The notes under the pieces: generated by a model
Told to the model about the DNA's origin: nothing
Databases searched by the model: none
Seen by the model: the letters and a program-made list of their open reading frames with translations, nothing else
NCBI RefSeq assembly: GCF_002097715.1
Contig: NZ_CP020737.1
Location: 1,302,001 to 1,366,000, forward strand
DNA from: Burkholderia ubonensis subsp. mesacidophila
GTDB lineage: Bacteria > Pseudomonadota > Gammaproteobacteria > Burkholderiales > Burkholderiaceae
Direction: 5' to 3'
DNA: 64,000 nt
Program-made: the position numbers and the translations under genes
In this document: piece after piece, positions 46,575 to 55,641 of the stretch
Layout: each line of letters begins with the position of its first letter
How positions within the stretch are numbered: the first letter of the stretch is position 1

Positions 46575-47780
46575 TTACGCGTTCGTCGCGAGCGACGCGC
46601 GCCGACGTTGCACGACCTGCAGCACGACGAGCGCGAGCCCGGCGAGCGCGATCAGCGCGCCGGCCACCGGCACCGCCGCATAGCCGAACCCGCCCGAGAT
46701 CGCCGCGCCGCCGGCCGCCGCGCCGAGCGCGTTGCCGAGGTTGAACGCGCCGACGTTGACCGACGATGCGAGGCCCGGCGCTTCGGACGCGGCGCGCATC
46801 ACGCGCATCTGCAGCGGCGGCACGACCGCGAACGTCGCGACGCCCCACACGAGCAGCGCGACCGCCGCGCCCGCATGCGTCGCGGCGAGCGCCGGGAACG
46901 CGAGCATCACGGCGATCAGCAGCAGCAGGAAGCCGATCAGGCTGCCGTCGAGCGAGCGGTCCGCGAGCCGGCCGCCCGCGATGTTGCCGATCGAGAAGCC
47001 GATGCCGATCAGCACCAGCATCGCGGTCACGAAACCGGGCGTCGCGCCCGTCAGGTTCGCGAGCGTCGGTGCGACGTACGTGTACAGCGTGAACATCGCG
47101 CCGGCGCCGAGCACCGTCGTCGCGAGCGCGCCGAGCACGACCGGGCGCGTGAGCACCGCGAGTTCCGCGCGCAGGTTCGGCATCTTGCCGGCCTCGCCCT
47201 TGGGCAGCGCGGCGAACAGGCCCGCGATCGCGATCAGGCCGAGGCCCGCGGTCGCCGCGAACGACATCCGCCAGCCGATCACCTGGCCGAGCCACGTCGC
47301 GGCCGGCACGCCGCCGACGTTCGCGATCGTGAGGCCCATGAACATCGTCGCGACCGCGCTCGCCTGCTTGTCGCGCGGCACGAGGCTCGCGGCGACCACC
47401 GAGCCGAGCCCGAAGAACGCGCCGTGATTCAGGCTCGTGACGAGCCGCGCGAGCAGCAGCGTCGTGTAGTTCGGCGCGATCGCCGACAGCAGGTTGCCGA
47501 TCGTGAAGATGGTCATCAGCGCGATCAGCGCGGCGCGCCGCGGCCAGCGCGCGAGCAACAGCGTCATCAGCGGCGCGCCGGCCATCACGCCGATCGCATA
47601 CGCGCTGATCAGCATGCCGGCGGTCGGGATCGACACGTGGACGCCGTCGGCGATCACGGGCAGCAGGCCCATCGGCGAAAACTCGGTGGTGCCGATGCCG
47701 AACGCGCCGGCGGCGAGTGCCAGGAGCGGCAGCGCGGCGCTGCCGGCAGGGCGCGAAGTGGGGGAGGTCGAGGGGTTCAC
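46575..47780 (-). CDS. MFS exporter, AraJ/YdhP-like (DHA1 family)
   Basis: A 401-residue 12-helix transporter. LALAAGAFGIGTTEFSPMGLLPVIADG and SAYAIGVMAGAPLMTLLLARWPRRAALIALM are the characteristic first-helix and motif-A blocks of the AraJ/YdhP/PbuE group, which exports sugars, purine analogues or drugs. The start is GTG at 47780 with AGGAG upstream. It has its own promoter region with an operator-like palindrome. Confidence 0.87.
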   Translation of the reverse strand: MNPSTSPTSRPAGSAALPLLALAAGAFGIGTTEFSPMGLLPVIADGVHVSIPTAGMLISAYAIGVMAGAPLMTLLLARWPRRAALIALMTIFTIGNLLSAIAPNYTTLLLARLVTSLNHGAFFGLGSVVAASLVPRDKQASAVATMFMGLTIANVGGVPAATWLGQVIGWRMSFAATAGLGLIAIAGLFAALPKGEAGKMPNLRAELAVLTRPVVLGALATTVLGAGAMFTLYTYVAPTLANLTGATPGFVTAMLVLIGIGFSIGNIAGGRLADRSLDGSLIGFLLLLIAVMLAFPALAATHAGAAVALLVWGVATFAVVPPLQMRVMRAASEAPGLASSVNVGAFNLGNALGAAAGGAAISGGFGYAAVPVAGALIALAGLALVVLQVVQRRRASLATNA

Positions 47781-47906
47781 GTAAGGGCTCCTGGGTGCGG
47801 GCGGCAGCGGGGTGCGGGCATCGCCCGGTTCGGCCGGCCGTTGATGGCAGGACGGAGTGTGCCCGCTTTACTTTTGCGGAAAAAGCGGCCTTGGATCGAA
47901 ACTATT

Positions 47907-47921
47907 TTGATTTTGAATCAA
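47907..47921. promoter_or_regulatory. Operator-like palindrome upstream of the MFS exporter
   Basis: TTGATT and AATCAA are inverted around TTG, about 127 bases before the exporter start. A neighbouring inverted pair CCGCTTT/AAAGCGG lies near 47862-47887. Either could bind a regulator. Confidence 0.35.
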
Positions 47922-48012
47922 CAATGAAGGTCGGGGCCGGCGAATGCCTGGCGCTCGGGAACCCCGCCGCGACGGGGCGAGCGCGGTTGCCGCGATGCCG
48001 GGCGCGCGCCAG

Positions 48013-48087
48013 AAAAAAGCCTCGGACACGGGCGGACCGTGACCGAGGCGTGAAGGCATCCTCTCATAGGCACGAGGGTTGGATGCG
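48013..48087 (-). ncRNA. Candidate small RNA with promoter and intrinsic terminator
   Basis: On the minus strand a TATACT box (48098-48093) is followed by a 5' hairpin (GCATCC and GGATGC enclosing CTC/GAG) and then a strong terminator. The terminator is GCCTCGG and CCGAGGC around CACGG/CCGTG, ending in six T residues (48018-48013). No protein gene lies upstream on this strand to need that terminator. I do not recognise the RNA family. Confidence 0.5.
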
Positions 48088-48875
48088 CGCGCAGTATATT
48101 TCGAGTTGTAACAATTGGAAATAGTGCTCGATGACCGATTTTCGACGGATATTTCAAATGTCTGACAACAGGGTTGCCGGCGTCGTGAAACTGCAAATCG
48201 AACGAAATCGCGCCGGCCGCCGGCTGACCGGACCGATTCGCGTCGGGCGCTTCCCGGATGACCGGGCCGGATGCCGCCAACACTGCGCACGACGCGCCCG
48301 TCGCTCCCGCGCGTGTCGTTTTTGAAACATTCCGGCGGCGCGGCGACGGGCTGGCCGCAGCACGCCGAATCGTAAGAAAAATGTCGGCTTTGTCAGATTG
48401 GCGCGGTGTTCGGCCGGGATGGGCGAACGCGCGACGCTGACGGCAGCGCGCTGATTCTCGCCACTTTCGAGCGTGCGGCGGCGCACGCCGCGCTGCCTGT
48501 TTCATCCCCGCAACCGATCGTATTGGCCCGCCTGCGCACGGCGGCGCCGTTGCGCGTCTTCGGCACATGGGGATGCGGTTGCCGATCCGGTGGCATGGAA
48601 CGTGCTGTCTTACCGAACGTGACGAGAAGGTTTGGACGGAGGACCGCAACGGAGCGACATCCCGACGATGACAGGCTTCCGGCGACGCGAACGCGGAGGC
48701 AGGCGAACGACGGGCGCGAGCATCAACGAGGAGCCGCCGGAATGGCCATCTGCCCGCGAGAGGCGAGGTCGTGCGGCGGCGTGCGATCGATCAACGCGCA
48801 TTTCCAGCGCTCGGGGCGGGTGCGGCGGCGACGTGCTGTCGGGCAGCGCGACGTGCGGCCGCTGGGAGAAAGGCA

Positions 48876-49013
48876 ATGAGGGATTTCGTGGTCGCAGTGC
48901 TGTGGCTCGGCCCGCTGTCGGTGCTGCTTTACCTGTCCGACGTCGACATCCGGCAGGTCGTGACGCAGATCCCGGACTACCTGCGGCATCTGGTGGCGAT
49001 GTTCTTCAGCTGA
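48876..49013 (+). CDS. 45-aa small membrane protein
   Basis: The peptide begins MRDFVVAVLWLGPLSVLLYLS, one hydrophobic helix, and ends in the amphipathic DVDIRQVVTQIPDYLRHLVAMFFS. GAGAAAGG stands just before the ATG. The family is unknown to me. It converges on a LysR gene. The frame extends upstream without a likely start, so the short form is preferred. Confidence 0.55.
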   Translation: MRDFVVAVLWLGPLSVLLYLSDVDIRQVVTQIPDYLRHLVAMFFS

Positions 49014-49045
49014 CGAAGGCCGGCGACGGATCGGCACCGTCGCGT

Positions 49046-49945
49046 TCACGCGTCGGCCGTCGCGTGCAGCGCCGCGAGGAACTGCCGCACGACCGGCGAG
49101 ACCGCGTGGCCGTCGTACACGAATTCGACGTCGAAGCGGTCGGCGAACGTGTCGAGCGCGACCAGCCGCACGGTGTCCGGGCACGACGGCGCCGCGCTTT
49201 CCGGCACGAACGCGCAGCCCATCCCGGCCGCAACGAGCCCGATCAGCGTCGGGATGTCGCTGCCGACCTGCGCGATCCGCGGCGTGAAGCCCGCCCGCCG
49301 GCACTGCTCGATCAGGAACCGGTGATGCGCGGCGGACCGTTGCGGATCGAACCAGACGAACGGCGCGTCGGCGAGTTCGGCCGGCCGGCTCGGCGCGCGC
49401 ACGCGGCGGCCCGGCGTGGACGGCATCGCGAGCACGAACCGGTCGCTCAGCAGCCGCACGCCCGCCAGGTGCGGCGCCTCGTCTCGGCGCCACGCCATGA
49501 TCCCGCCGTCGAGCTCGCCGCGCGCGATCGCGGCCGCCTGGTCGGCCGACAGCATCGGCGCGATCGACAGCTTCACGTGCGGGCACGCGTCCCGGAACGC
49601 CTTGAGCACGTTCGACACCACCGGCAGCGGGAAATAGTTCGGCAGCACGCCGAGCCGCAGCTCGCCGAGCTCGCCGGCCGCGCTGCGCAGCGCGCGCTCG
49701 CGGCTCTCGCGCAGGTCGGCGAGCAGGCGTTGCGCATCCCGCAGGAAGCTCGCGCCGGCCGCCGTCAGCGTGACGCCGGTCGCGCGGCGGACCAGCAGCG
49801 GGGTGCCGATCGCGTCCTCGAGCTCGCGGATCTGCCGGGACAGCGCGGGCTGCACGATCCCGACCGCGCGGGCGCCCGCCATCACGCTGCCGGCCTCCGC
49901 GACCGCGACGAAGTAGCGGAGATGGCGTAATTCGACCTGTCGCAT
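49046..49945 (-). CDS. LysR-family regulator of the adjacent dehydratase gene
   Basis: A 299-residue regulator with the N-terminal helix-turn-helix ELRHLRYFVAVAEAGSVMAGARAVGIVQPALSRQIRELE and a C-terminal effector domain. It is divergent from the serine/threonine dehydratase-like gene with a 126-base spacer. It is therefore the likely regulator of that gene. Confidence 0.9.
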   Translation of the reverse strand: MRQVELRHLRYFVAVAEAGSVMAGARAVGIVQPALSRQIRELEDAIGTPLLVRRATGVTLTAAGASFLRDAQRLLADLRESRERALRSAAGELGELRLGVLPNYFPLPVVSNVLKAFRDACPHVKLSIAPMLSADQAAAIARGELDGGIMAWRRDEAPHLAGVRLLSDRFVLAMPSTPGRRVRAPSRPAELADAPFVWFDPQRSAAHHRFLIEQCRRAGFTPRIAQVGSDIPTLIGLVAAGMGCAFVPESAAPSCPDTVRLVALDTFADRFDVEFVYDGHAVSPVVRQFLAALHATADA

Positions 49946-50071
49946 GCGGCTCCCGTTCGTCGATCAGATATGCCTGACAAGCATAGCAGCCGGCATTCGA
50001 TGGTATTGGAAAGCATGGTGCGCGCGACGTAGGATGGACGGCGTCATTTCACCTGTTCGCGCCTCAATCCC

Positions 50072-50992
50072 ATGCCGCTCCATATCCAGACCCCCTATGT
50101 TCGTTCGCAGGCCGCGTCCCGCCGGCTCGGCAAGGACGTGCTGCTCAAGATCGAGGCCATGCAGCCGTCCGGCTCGTTCAAGCTGCGCGGCATCGGCGCG
50201 ATTTGCGAAGCGCGGCGCGCCGCCGGCGCGCGCCGTTTCGTGTCGTCGTCGGGCGGCAACGCGGGCATCGCGGTCGCGTATGCGGGTCGCGAACTCGGCG
50301 TGCCCGTGCTCGTGGTGGTGCCGGAAAGTACGTCCGCGCGCGCACGCGAGCTGATCCGCATCGAAGGCGCGGAGCTGGTCGTGCACGGCGCGTCCTGGGC
50401 GGAAGCGAATGCGTTCGCGCAGTCCGTGCTCGGCCCGCACGACGCGTTCGTGCACCCGTTCGACGATCCGGTGCTGTGGCAGGGCCACGCGACGATGATC
50501 GACGAGATGGCGGCGGCCGGGCCGAAGCCCGACGTGGTCGTGCTGGCGGTCGGCGGCGGCGGGCTACTGTGCGGCGTGCTCGAGGGGCTCGCGCGCAACG
50601 GCTGGCGCGACGTGCCGGTCGTCGCGGCGGAGACCGAAGGCGCGGACTGCTATGCGCGCTCGGTCGCACTGGGGCGGCCCGTCGAATTGCCGGAAATCAC
50701 CAGCGTCGCGACGTCGCTCGGCGCGAAGCGGCCCTGCGACGCGGCGCTCGAGTGGGCGACGCGCCACACGACCGACACCGTCGTCGTGTCCGACGCGGCG
50801 GCGGTTGCCGCGTCGCTGCGGTTTCTCGACGAACACCGGATCGTGGTCGAGCCGGCGTGCGGGGCCGCACTGGCCGCGCTCGACGCGGCAACGCCCGCGC
50901 TGGCCACCGCGTCGCGCATCGCGGTGATCGTCTGCGGCGGAGTGACGGCGACGGTCGAGCACCTGCACGCGTTGAACAGCCGCGGGCGATGA
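50072..50992 (+). CDS. PLP-dependent serine/threonine dehydratase-like enzyme
   Basis: A 306-residue fold-type II PLP enzyme. The Schiff-base lysine lies in QPSGSFKLRGIG (near residue 36), the phosphate cradle is VGGGGLL near 166, and SSGGNAGIAVAYAG marks the asparagine loop. It lacks the ACT regulatory domain of biosynthetic IlvA. It therefore resembles the short catabolic L-serine/threonine dehydratases that release ammonia and pyruvate or 2-oxobutyrate. Confidence 0.87.
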   Translation: MPLHIQTPYVRSQAASRRLGKDVLLKIEAMQPSGSFKLRGIGAICEARRAAGARRFVSSSGGNAGIAVAYAGRELGVPVLVVVPESTSARARELIRIEGAELVVHGASWAEANAFAQSVLGPHDAFVHPFDDPVLWQGHATMIDEMAAAGPKPDVVVLAVGGGGLLCGVLEGLARNGWRDVPVVAAETEGADCYARSVALGRPVELPEITSVATSLGAKRPCDAALEWATRHTTDTVVVSDAAAVAASLRFLDEHRIVVEPACGAALAALDAATPALATASRIAVIVCGGVTATVEHLHALNSRGR

Positions 50993-51084
50993 CGCGAACG
51001 TGTGAAACGGAAAAGGGGAAGTGAAGGGCGTTTGCGTGACGCCGCGCCGCGCGAGCGGCGGCGCGGGCGTCGACCGGACGTGAC

Positions 51085-52212
51085 TCAGCCTGCGCGGCGC
51101 GCGTCCGGCGACATCGGCGCAGCGGCCTCGATGGTCGTGACGGGCGAGGGTGCGGGCGTCTTGTCGGCTGGCGTGGTCGAGACCGGGGCCTGAGCGGGCG
51201 CATGAACGGGAGCGGAAGCAGGGGCGGCAGCCGATGCGGGAGCCGGCGTGGACGCTGGTGCAGGCGCGGATGCGGGAGCCGCAGCGGACGCAGGTGCGGC
51301 CGCCGATGCAGAAGCCGGCTTGGACGCGGCCGCCGATGCGGGAGCGGGGGCCGACGCAGGCACTGCCGCCGACGCGGAAACCGGGGCCGACGCGGGCAAG
51401 CCGGCAGCGGCCGGCGCGACTGCCGAGGCTGCTGCGGCCGCCGCACCGGATGCCTGCACCGGAGCGGCAGCCCGCGCAGCCGGAACCGCCACCGCGGAAC
51501 CCGGCGCGCCGGCCGCCGGCGCGGCAGCGGAGGCCGGCACCGGCGGCGCGGCCGGCGTCGGCACGGCCGGCGTCGTCATCTTGATCGGTTCGCCCTGCGG
51601 CGTCGGTGCGGGCTCGGGCAGCGGCGCGACGTGTTCCTTCTCCGCGGCCTTGACGGTCGCGCGGTCGCGGCGGGTCGGATCGACTTTCAGGAAATGGTCG
51701 ACGAGGTTGAAGAAGCGCTCGTAGAACACGCCGGCCGGAATCGTCTCGCTCGCGGTCTTCACGAGCGCGTCGTCGCTCGAGCCGATCGGCAGCGACAGCG
51801 AGCCGAACACGCTGAGGCCGACGCTCGCCGACGTGTTGGACTTCTTGAGCGTGTAGCGGTCCTGCACCGCGTTCACGTACGCGATGCTCGACGTGCCGTC
51901 CGCGTTCGCGTCCGCGCACACGACGTGAAATTCGATCACGACGTGCATGTCGTTGTTCGGCTGGAAATTCTTGCTGCCGTCGATCGCGTCGGAACGGGAC
52001 GACGACGCGACATAGCCCTGGCTCAGCAGCGCGCGGCGCGCGGCTTCGCAGGTCGCGTCGGATTTCGCGTGAAACGTGTGCGAGTACGGGCTGCTCGTCA
52101 CGTCGAACTGCTCCTGCTGATAGATCGGCTTGGGCGGCGACGAGCACGCCGCCAGCACGGTCGCAGCCGCGAGCGCGCACGAAACGGAGAACAGGCGAAT
52201 TCGGTTGTGCAT
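51085..52212 (-). CDS. DUF2242 lipoprotein with long Ala/Pro/Ser tail
   Basis: A 375-residue predicted lipoprotein starting MHNRIRLFSVSC, with lipobox LAAC. Residues about 25-190 form a conserved globular domain (FDVTSSPYSHTFHAKSDATCEAARRALLSQGY, NDMHVVIEFHVVCADA, FYERFFNLVDHFLK) that I match to DUF2242. The last 170 residues are a low-complexity tail of ASAPAPAS-type repeats, likely a wall-spanning or disordered segment. The ATG at 52212 is chosen because a normal signal peptide follows; function is unknown. Confidence 0.8.
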   Translation of the reverse strand: MHNRIRLFSVSCALAAATVLAACSSPPKPIYQQEQFDVTSSPYSHTFHAKSDATCEAARRALLSQGYVASSSRSDAIDGSKNFQPNNDMHVVIEFHVVCADANADGTSSIAYVNAVQDRYTLKKSNTSASVGLSVFGSLSLPIGSSDDALVKTASETIPAGVFYERFFNLVDHFLKVDPTRRDRATVKAAEKEHVAPLPEPAPTPQGEPIKMTTPAVPTPAAPPVPASAAAPAAGAPGSAVAVPAARAAAPVQASGAAAAAASAVAPAAAGLPASAPVSASAAVPASAPAPASAAASKPASASAAAPASAAAPASAPAPASTPAPASAAAPASAPVHAPAQAPVSTTPADKTPAPSPVTTIEAAAPMSPDARRAG

Positions 52213-52386
52213 GGCGTCTTTCAAAAGGCTCGGCCGGTTGCCTCGCCGGGACTGCGCGCATGTTGCGCGAAGGTCGGATGGATGCCGCCGCGCAAGCGCG
52301 CGGCCGGCAAGAAGGTACACGACGGGCGCGAGGCAATCTCGTGTGGCCGGGGCGCTATTATAGTTTCGTTTGACGTCATGCTCGCG

Positions 52387-53280
52387 TCAGCGGCCTCGCG
52401 CACCGCGCGCGACGGCGAGCACTTGCGACGTCAGCGGATGATGCTCGCCGCGCCGCGAGCGGATCGCGTGGATTTCCTCGGTCACGTCGCCGGCGCGCCC
52501 CAGCCGCCGCAATCCCCTCAGCAGCGACGCATCGTTCGCGCCCAGTTCGCTCAACGGAAACACGCCGAGGCCGCGCGCCGCGAACACCGCCATCAGCGCG
52601 CTGTCCTCGAATTCGCCGGCGATGCGCGGCACGATGCGTTCCGCTTCCAGCCAGCGGTCGAGCCGCTCGCGCAGCGCGGAATGCGTGGTCGGCAGCAGCA
52701 GCGGCAGCTCGGCGAGGCACTGCGGAAAGCGCTGGCGCGCGGCCTGCGTGACGAGCGCGGCGGGGCCATACCAGTCGACCGGCGACGCGACGAGCCGCTC
52801 GCTCGTCACCCGCAGGTTCGCATTGGGCGGCGCGCCCTGGCCCGCGAGCACCAGGTCGAGATGGTGCAGCGCGAGCTCCGCGAGCAGCGCGTCGTGTTCG
52901 CCTTCATGGCACAGCAGCCGCAGCGCGGGCGTGCCGAGCACCGGCGCGAGTGTCGCATGCGCGGCCAGCTTCGAGATGCCGTCCGACAGGCCGACCGCGA
53001 GCCGCACCGTCGGCTGGCTCGCGGCGGCGCGCACCTCGTCGGGAATCCGCCGTCCGAGCTCGAAGATCGCCTCCGCGCGCGCGAACGCCGCGCGGCCGGC
53101 GTCGGTCATCGCGACGCCGCGTCCCGCCGGCCCGAGCAGCTGATGGCCGAGCGACTTCTCCAGCTCGCGCACCTGCGCGCTGATCGTCTGCACCGCCATG
53201 TCGAGCCGTTCGGCCGCGCGCGCGAAGCCGCCTTCCTTCACGACGACCCAGAAGTAGTACAGATGTCGAAAATTCAGCAT
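52387..53280 (-). CDS. LysR-family regulator, NhaR-like
   Basis: A 297-residue regulator starting [40 protein letters not shown], closely reminiscent of E. coli NhaR, which activates the Na+/H+ antiporter gene nhaA. The ATG at 53280 is used because it gives this standard N-terminus. It is divergent from the TerC-like gene with a 107-base spacer. No antiporter gene is adjacent, so its target is uncertain. Confidence 0.87.
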   Translation of the reverse strand: MLNFRHLYYFWVVVKEGGFARAAERLDMAVQTISAQVRELEKSLGHQLLGPAGRGVAMTDAGRAAFARAEAIFELGRRIPDEVRAAASQPTVRLAVGLSDGISKLAAHATLAPVLGTPALRLLCHEGEHDALLAELALHHLDLVLAGQGAPPNANLRVTSERLVASPVDWYGPAALVTQAARQRFPQCLAELPLLLPTTHSALRERLDRWLEAERIVPRIAGEFEDSALMAVFAARGLGVFPLSELGANDASLLRGLRRLGRAGDVTEEIHAIRSRRGEHHPLTSQVLAVARGARGR

Positions 53281-53387
53281 CGGATCGATATATCGGAAAA
53301 ACCGAACCAAAGATCAGATTGTCGCTGATTTTTTCGAAGCCTGCGGATGCCGATAATCGGGTTTTCCACCTTCGTTCCCCGAACCTC

Positions 53388-54143
53388 ATGGACACTCTGC
53401 TGACGCTTGCCGCCGATCCCGCCGTCTGGGCCGCGCTCCTGACGCTCGTCGTGATGGAAGTCGTGCTCGGCATCGACAACCTGATCTTCATCTCGATCCT
53501 CAGCAACAAGCTGCCCGAGGCGCAGCGCGCCCGCGCGCAGCGGCTCGGCATCGGCCTTGCGCTGGTGATGCGGCTCGCGCTGCTCGGCACCGTCGCGTGG
53601 ATCGCGCGTCTCACCGAGCCGGTGTTCTCGCTGTTCGACCATGCGTTCTCGTGGCGCGACATGATCCTGCTCGCGGGCGGCCTGTTCCTCGTCTGGAAGG
53701 CGACCACCGAGATCCATCATCACGTGTCGCACGACGGCAGCGGCGGCGAAGCATCGAACGGCGCGGTCGGCCTGACGATGTGGGCGGCGGTCGGCCAGAT
53801 CCTGATGCTCGACATCGTGTTCTCGATCGACAGCATCGTGACCGCGATCGGCATGACCGAGCACATCCCGATCATGTTCGTCGCGGTGATCGCCGCCGTG
53901 ACCGTGATGCTGTTCGCCGCGCAGCCGCTCGCACGCTTCATCGACCGCAACCCGACGGTCGTGATGCTCGCGCTGTCGTTCCTCGTCGTGATCGGCATGA
54001 CGCTGATCGCCGAAGGCTTCGGTTCGCACGTGCCGAAGGGCTACATCTACGCTGCGATGGCGTTCTCGGCGTTCGTCGAGGGCATGAACATGCTGGCGCG
54101 GCGCGCGAAGGCGAAGCGTGCGGCGCACGCGTCCGGCCGCTGA
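53388..54143 (+). CDS. TerC-family integral membrane protein
   Basis: A 251-residue protein with about seven helices. The TerC hallmarks are [19 protein letters not shown] and [15 protein letters not shown], each with Asp residues inside the membrane that may bind metal. Related proteins export manganese or protect against tellurite. The ATG at 53388 is preferred; the in-frame sequence upstream overlaps the LysR promoter region. A zinc-finger protein gene follows 60 bases downstream. Confidence 0.87.
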   Translation: MDTLLTLAADPAVWAALLTLVVMEVVLGIDNLIFISILSNKLPEAQRARAQRLGIGLALVMRLALLGTVAWIARLTEPVFSLFDHAFSWRDMILLAGGLFLVWKATTEIHHHVSHDGSGGEASNGAVGLTMWAAVGQILMLDIVFSIDSIVTAIGMTEHIPIMFVAVIAAVTVMLFAAQPLARFIDRNPTVVMLALSFLVVIGMTLIAEGFGSHVPKGYIYAAMAFSAFVEGMNMLARRAKAKRAAHASGR

Positions 54144-54203
54144 ACGCGCGGCATGTCGCCGCGATTTCCCACCTGCACGATTCGCACCAAAAGGAGCTTC
54201 ACG

Positions 54204-54464
54204 ATGAAATGCCCGGTCTGCAAGACACCCGACCTGCTGCTTGCCGAACGTCAGTCGATCGAGATCGACTATTGCCCCGCATGCCGCGGCGTGTGGCTCG
54301 ATCGCGGCGAGCTCGACAAGCTGATCGCGCGTGGCGTCGACGGCACGTCCGGCCGGCGCGACGCACACGCGCATCGCGACCACGACGACGCGTGGGGCCG
54401 CGACCGCCGCCACGAGCCGCACCGCCGCAAGAAATCGGTGTTCGACATCTTCGATTTCGATTGA
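54204..54464 (+). CDS. TFIIB-type zinc-finger protein
   Basis: An 86-residue protein. CPVC and CPAC, 18 residues apart, form the zf-TFIIB zinc site (MKCPVCKTPDLLLAERQ...IDYCPACRGVWLDRGELDKLI). A His/Arg/Asp-rich region follows and the chain ends SVFDIFDFD. AAGGAG precedes the ATG. It is probably co-transcribed with the TerC-like gene. Function in bacteria is unknown. Confidence 0.85.
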   Translation: MKCPVCKTPDLLLAERQSIEIDYCPACRGVWLDRGELDKLIARGVDGTSGRRDAHAHRDHDDAWGRDRRHEPHRRKKSVFDIFDFD

Positions 54465-54484
54465 GCGCGTGCCAGCCGCACAAT

Positions 54485-54522
54485 GAAAAATGCCCCGTCC
54501 GGCTGTGTGCCTGACGGGGCAT
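54485..54522 (-). terminator. Rho-independent terminator of the hsp20 operon
   Basis: On the minus strand ATGCCCCGTC and GACGGGGCAT form a 10-bp stem followed by five T residues, 24 bases past the second hsp20 stop. Its stem may also end the zinc-finger transcript. Confidence 0.85.
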
Positions 54523-54545
54523 GTCACGTGCGGGCCGCTACGGCG

Positions 54546-54959
54546 TCACGCGTTGCCGGCCGCGACCTCGATGCGGCGCGGCTGCGCCGCTTCGCGCAGC
54601 GGGATCGTCAGCGTCAGCACGCCGTCGCGCAGGTTCGCGACGATGTTCGACGTATCGAGATCCGGGCTCAGCGTGAACGCGCGCGCGAAACGCGGTGCAC
54701 GCAGTTCGGCGTGCCGGACCCGCAGCTCGGCGGGCAGGTCGATGTGCACCTGCGCGTCGATCGACAACGTGTTGTCATGCACCTTTACGTCGAGGTTTTC
54801 GCGCGGCACGCCGGGCAGGTCCGCGCGCAGCGTGACGCCGTGGCGGTCCTCGACGATGTCGACGGCCGGCGCGAGCGCGGGTTGACGCGCGGTCGTTGCA
54901 GCGGCGCCGGGCTGGACGTTGGCCGATTGACGTTCGGCAAGTGGCTGGCTGGTGTTCAT
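54546..54959 (-). CDS. Hsp20/alpha-crystallin small heat-shock protein (second gene)
   Basis: A 137-residue chaperone that binds unfolding proteins. An N-terminal Ala/Pro-rich arm precedes the alpha-crystallin domain (ALAPAVDIVEDRHGVTLRADLPGVPRENLDVKV, FTLSPDLDTSNIVANLRDGVLTLTIPL). The IxI-like C-terminus is weak (PRRIEVAAG). It begins 16 bases after the first hsp20, so the two form an operon. Confidence 0.92.
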   Translation of the reverse strand: MNTSQPLAERQSANVQPGAAATTARQPALAPAVDIVEDRHGVTLRADLPGVPRENLDVKVHDNTLSIDAQVHIDLPAELRVRHAELRAPRFARAFTLSPDLDTSNIVANLRDGVLTLTIPLREAAQPRRIEVAAGNA

Positions 54960-54975
54960 TTCGATCTCCTCGTGA

Positions 54976-55416
54976 TCAGTGGACCGCGATCGCGCGCGGC
55001 TTCGACGTTTCGCGCCGGCCGACGCGGATCAGCAGGCAGCCGTTCTCGTAGCGCGCGCTCACGTTGTCGGCGTCGGCGTTGCGCGGCAGCTCGACGACGC
55101 GGCGGAACGCGCCGTGGAAGCGCTCCTGCGCATACGTGCGCACGTCGTCGCCTTTGCTGCGCGGCGCGGGCTTGCGTTCGCCGCTGATCGTCAGCAGGTC
55201 CTTGTCGATCGACACGTCGAAGTCCGCCGCGGCCATGCCGGGCGCGAACACGACGATCTCGATCGCATCGTCGGTCGCGCCGACGTTCAGCGCGGGGAAC
55301 GCGCCTTGCCGCGCCGCGCGGATGCTCGACGGCGCTTCGCCGAACAGGTCCGTCATCTGGCGCTGCATGCGGGCCAGTTCATTGAAGATGTCGTTGCCGA
55401 ATGGGAAACCGCTCAT
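54976..55416 (-). CDS. Hsp20/alpha-crystallin small heat-shock protein (first gene)
   Basis: A 146-residue chaperone. The N-terminus reads GNDIFNELARMQRQMTDLF, the crystallin domain contains VFAPGMAAADFDVSIDKDLLTISGERK and FRRVVELPRNADADNVSARYENGCLLIRVG. The ATG follows GGAGGA. The 5' leader is GC-rich and may be a thermosensor or carry a heat-shock promoter, but I could not identify either. Confidence 0.92.
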   Translation of the reverse strand: MSGFPFGNDIFNELARMQRQMTDLFGEAPSSIRAARQGAFPALNVGATDDAIEIVVFAPGMAAADFDVSIDKDLLTISGERKPAPRSKGDDVRTYAQERFHGAFRRVVELPRNADADNVSARYENGCLLIRVGRRETSKPRAIAVH

Positions 55417-55641
55417 GGTCGTGTCCTCCGTAACAGACGGGCTGGCGACGCCGCTGCGCGACGCGCGCAGGCTCGTCGGCCAGACGTGCTTCAGGTCGTC
55501 GAAACGCGCAGCGCGTAGTGCGCGACTGCGCTCACGGCACGTAATTAGTGGCCGCCGCCGCGCATTTCAAGGGGGCTGCGTCAGGTGCGCGCGCACGAAT
55601 CGATGCGACAATCGCCGCGCCATCCAAGGAAACGTAACGAC

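Larger units (their letters stand above)
47781..48875. other. Long spacer of about 1.1 kb
   Basis: No convincing protein gene is seen. It contains the upstream region of the MFS exporter with a 15-base palindrome at 47907-47921, a candidate minus-strand small RNA at 48013-48087, and about 780 bases (48100-48875) in which I recognise nothing. Confidence 0.5.

Noticed and set aside
47918..48649. Minus-strand 243-codon frame across the candidate sRNA
   Set aside because: It runs through a strong terminator, is Arg-rich and has no likeness to known proteins.
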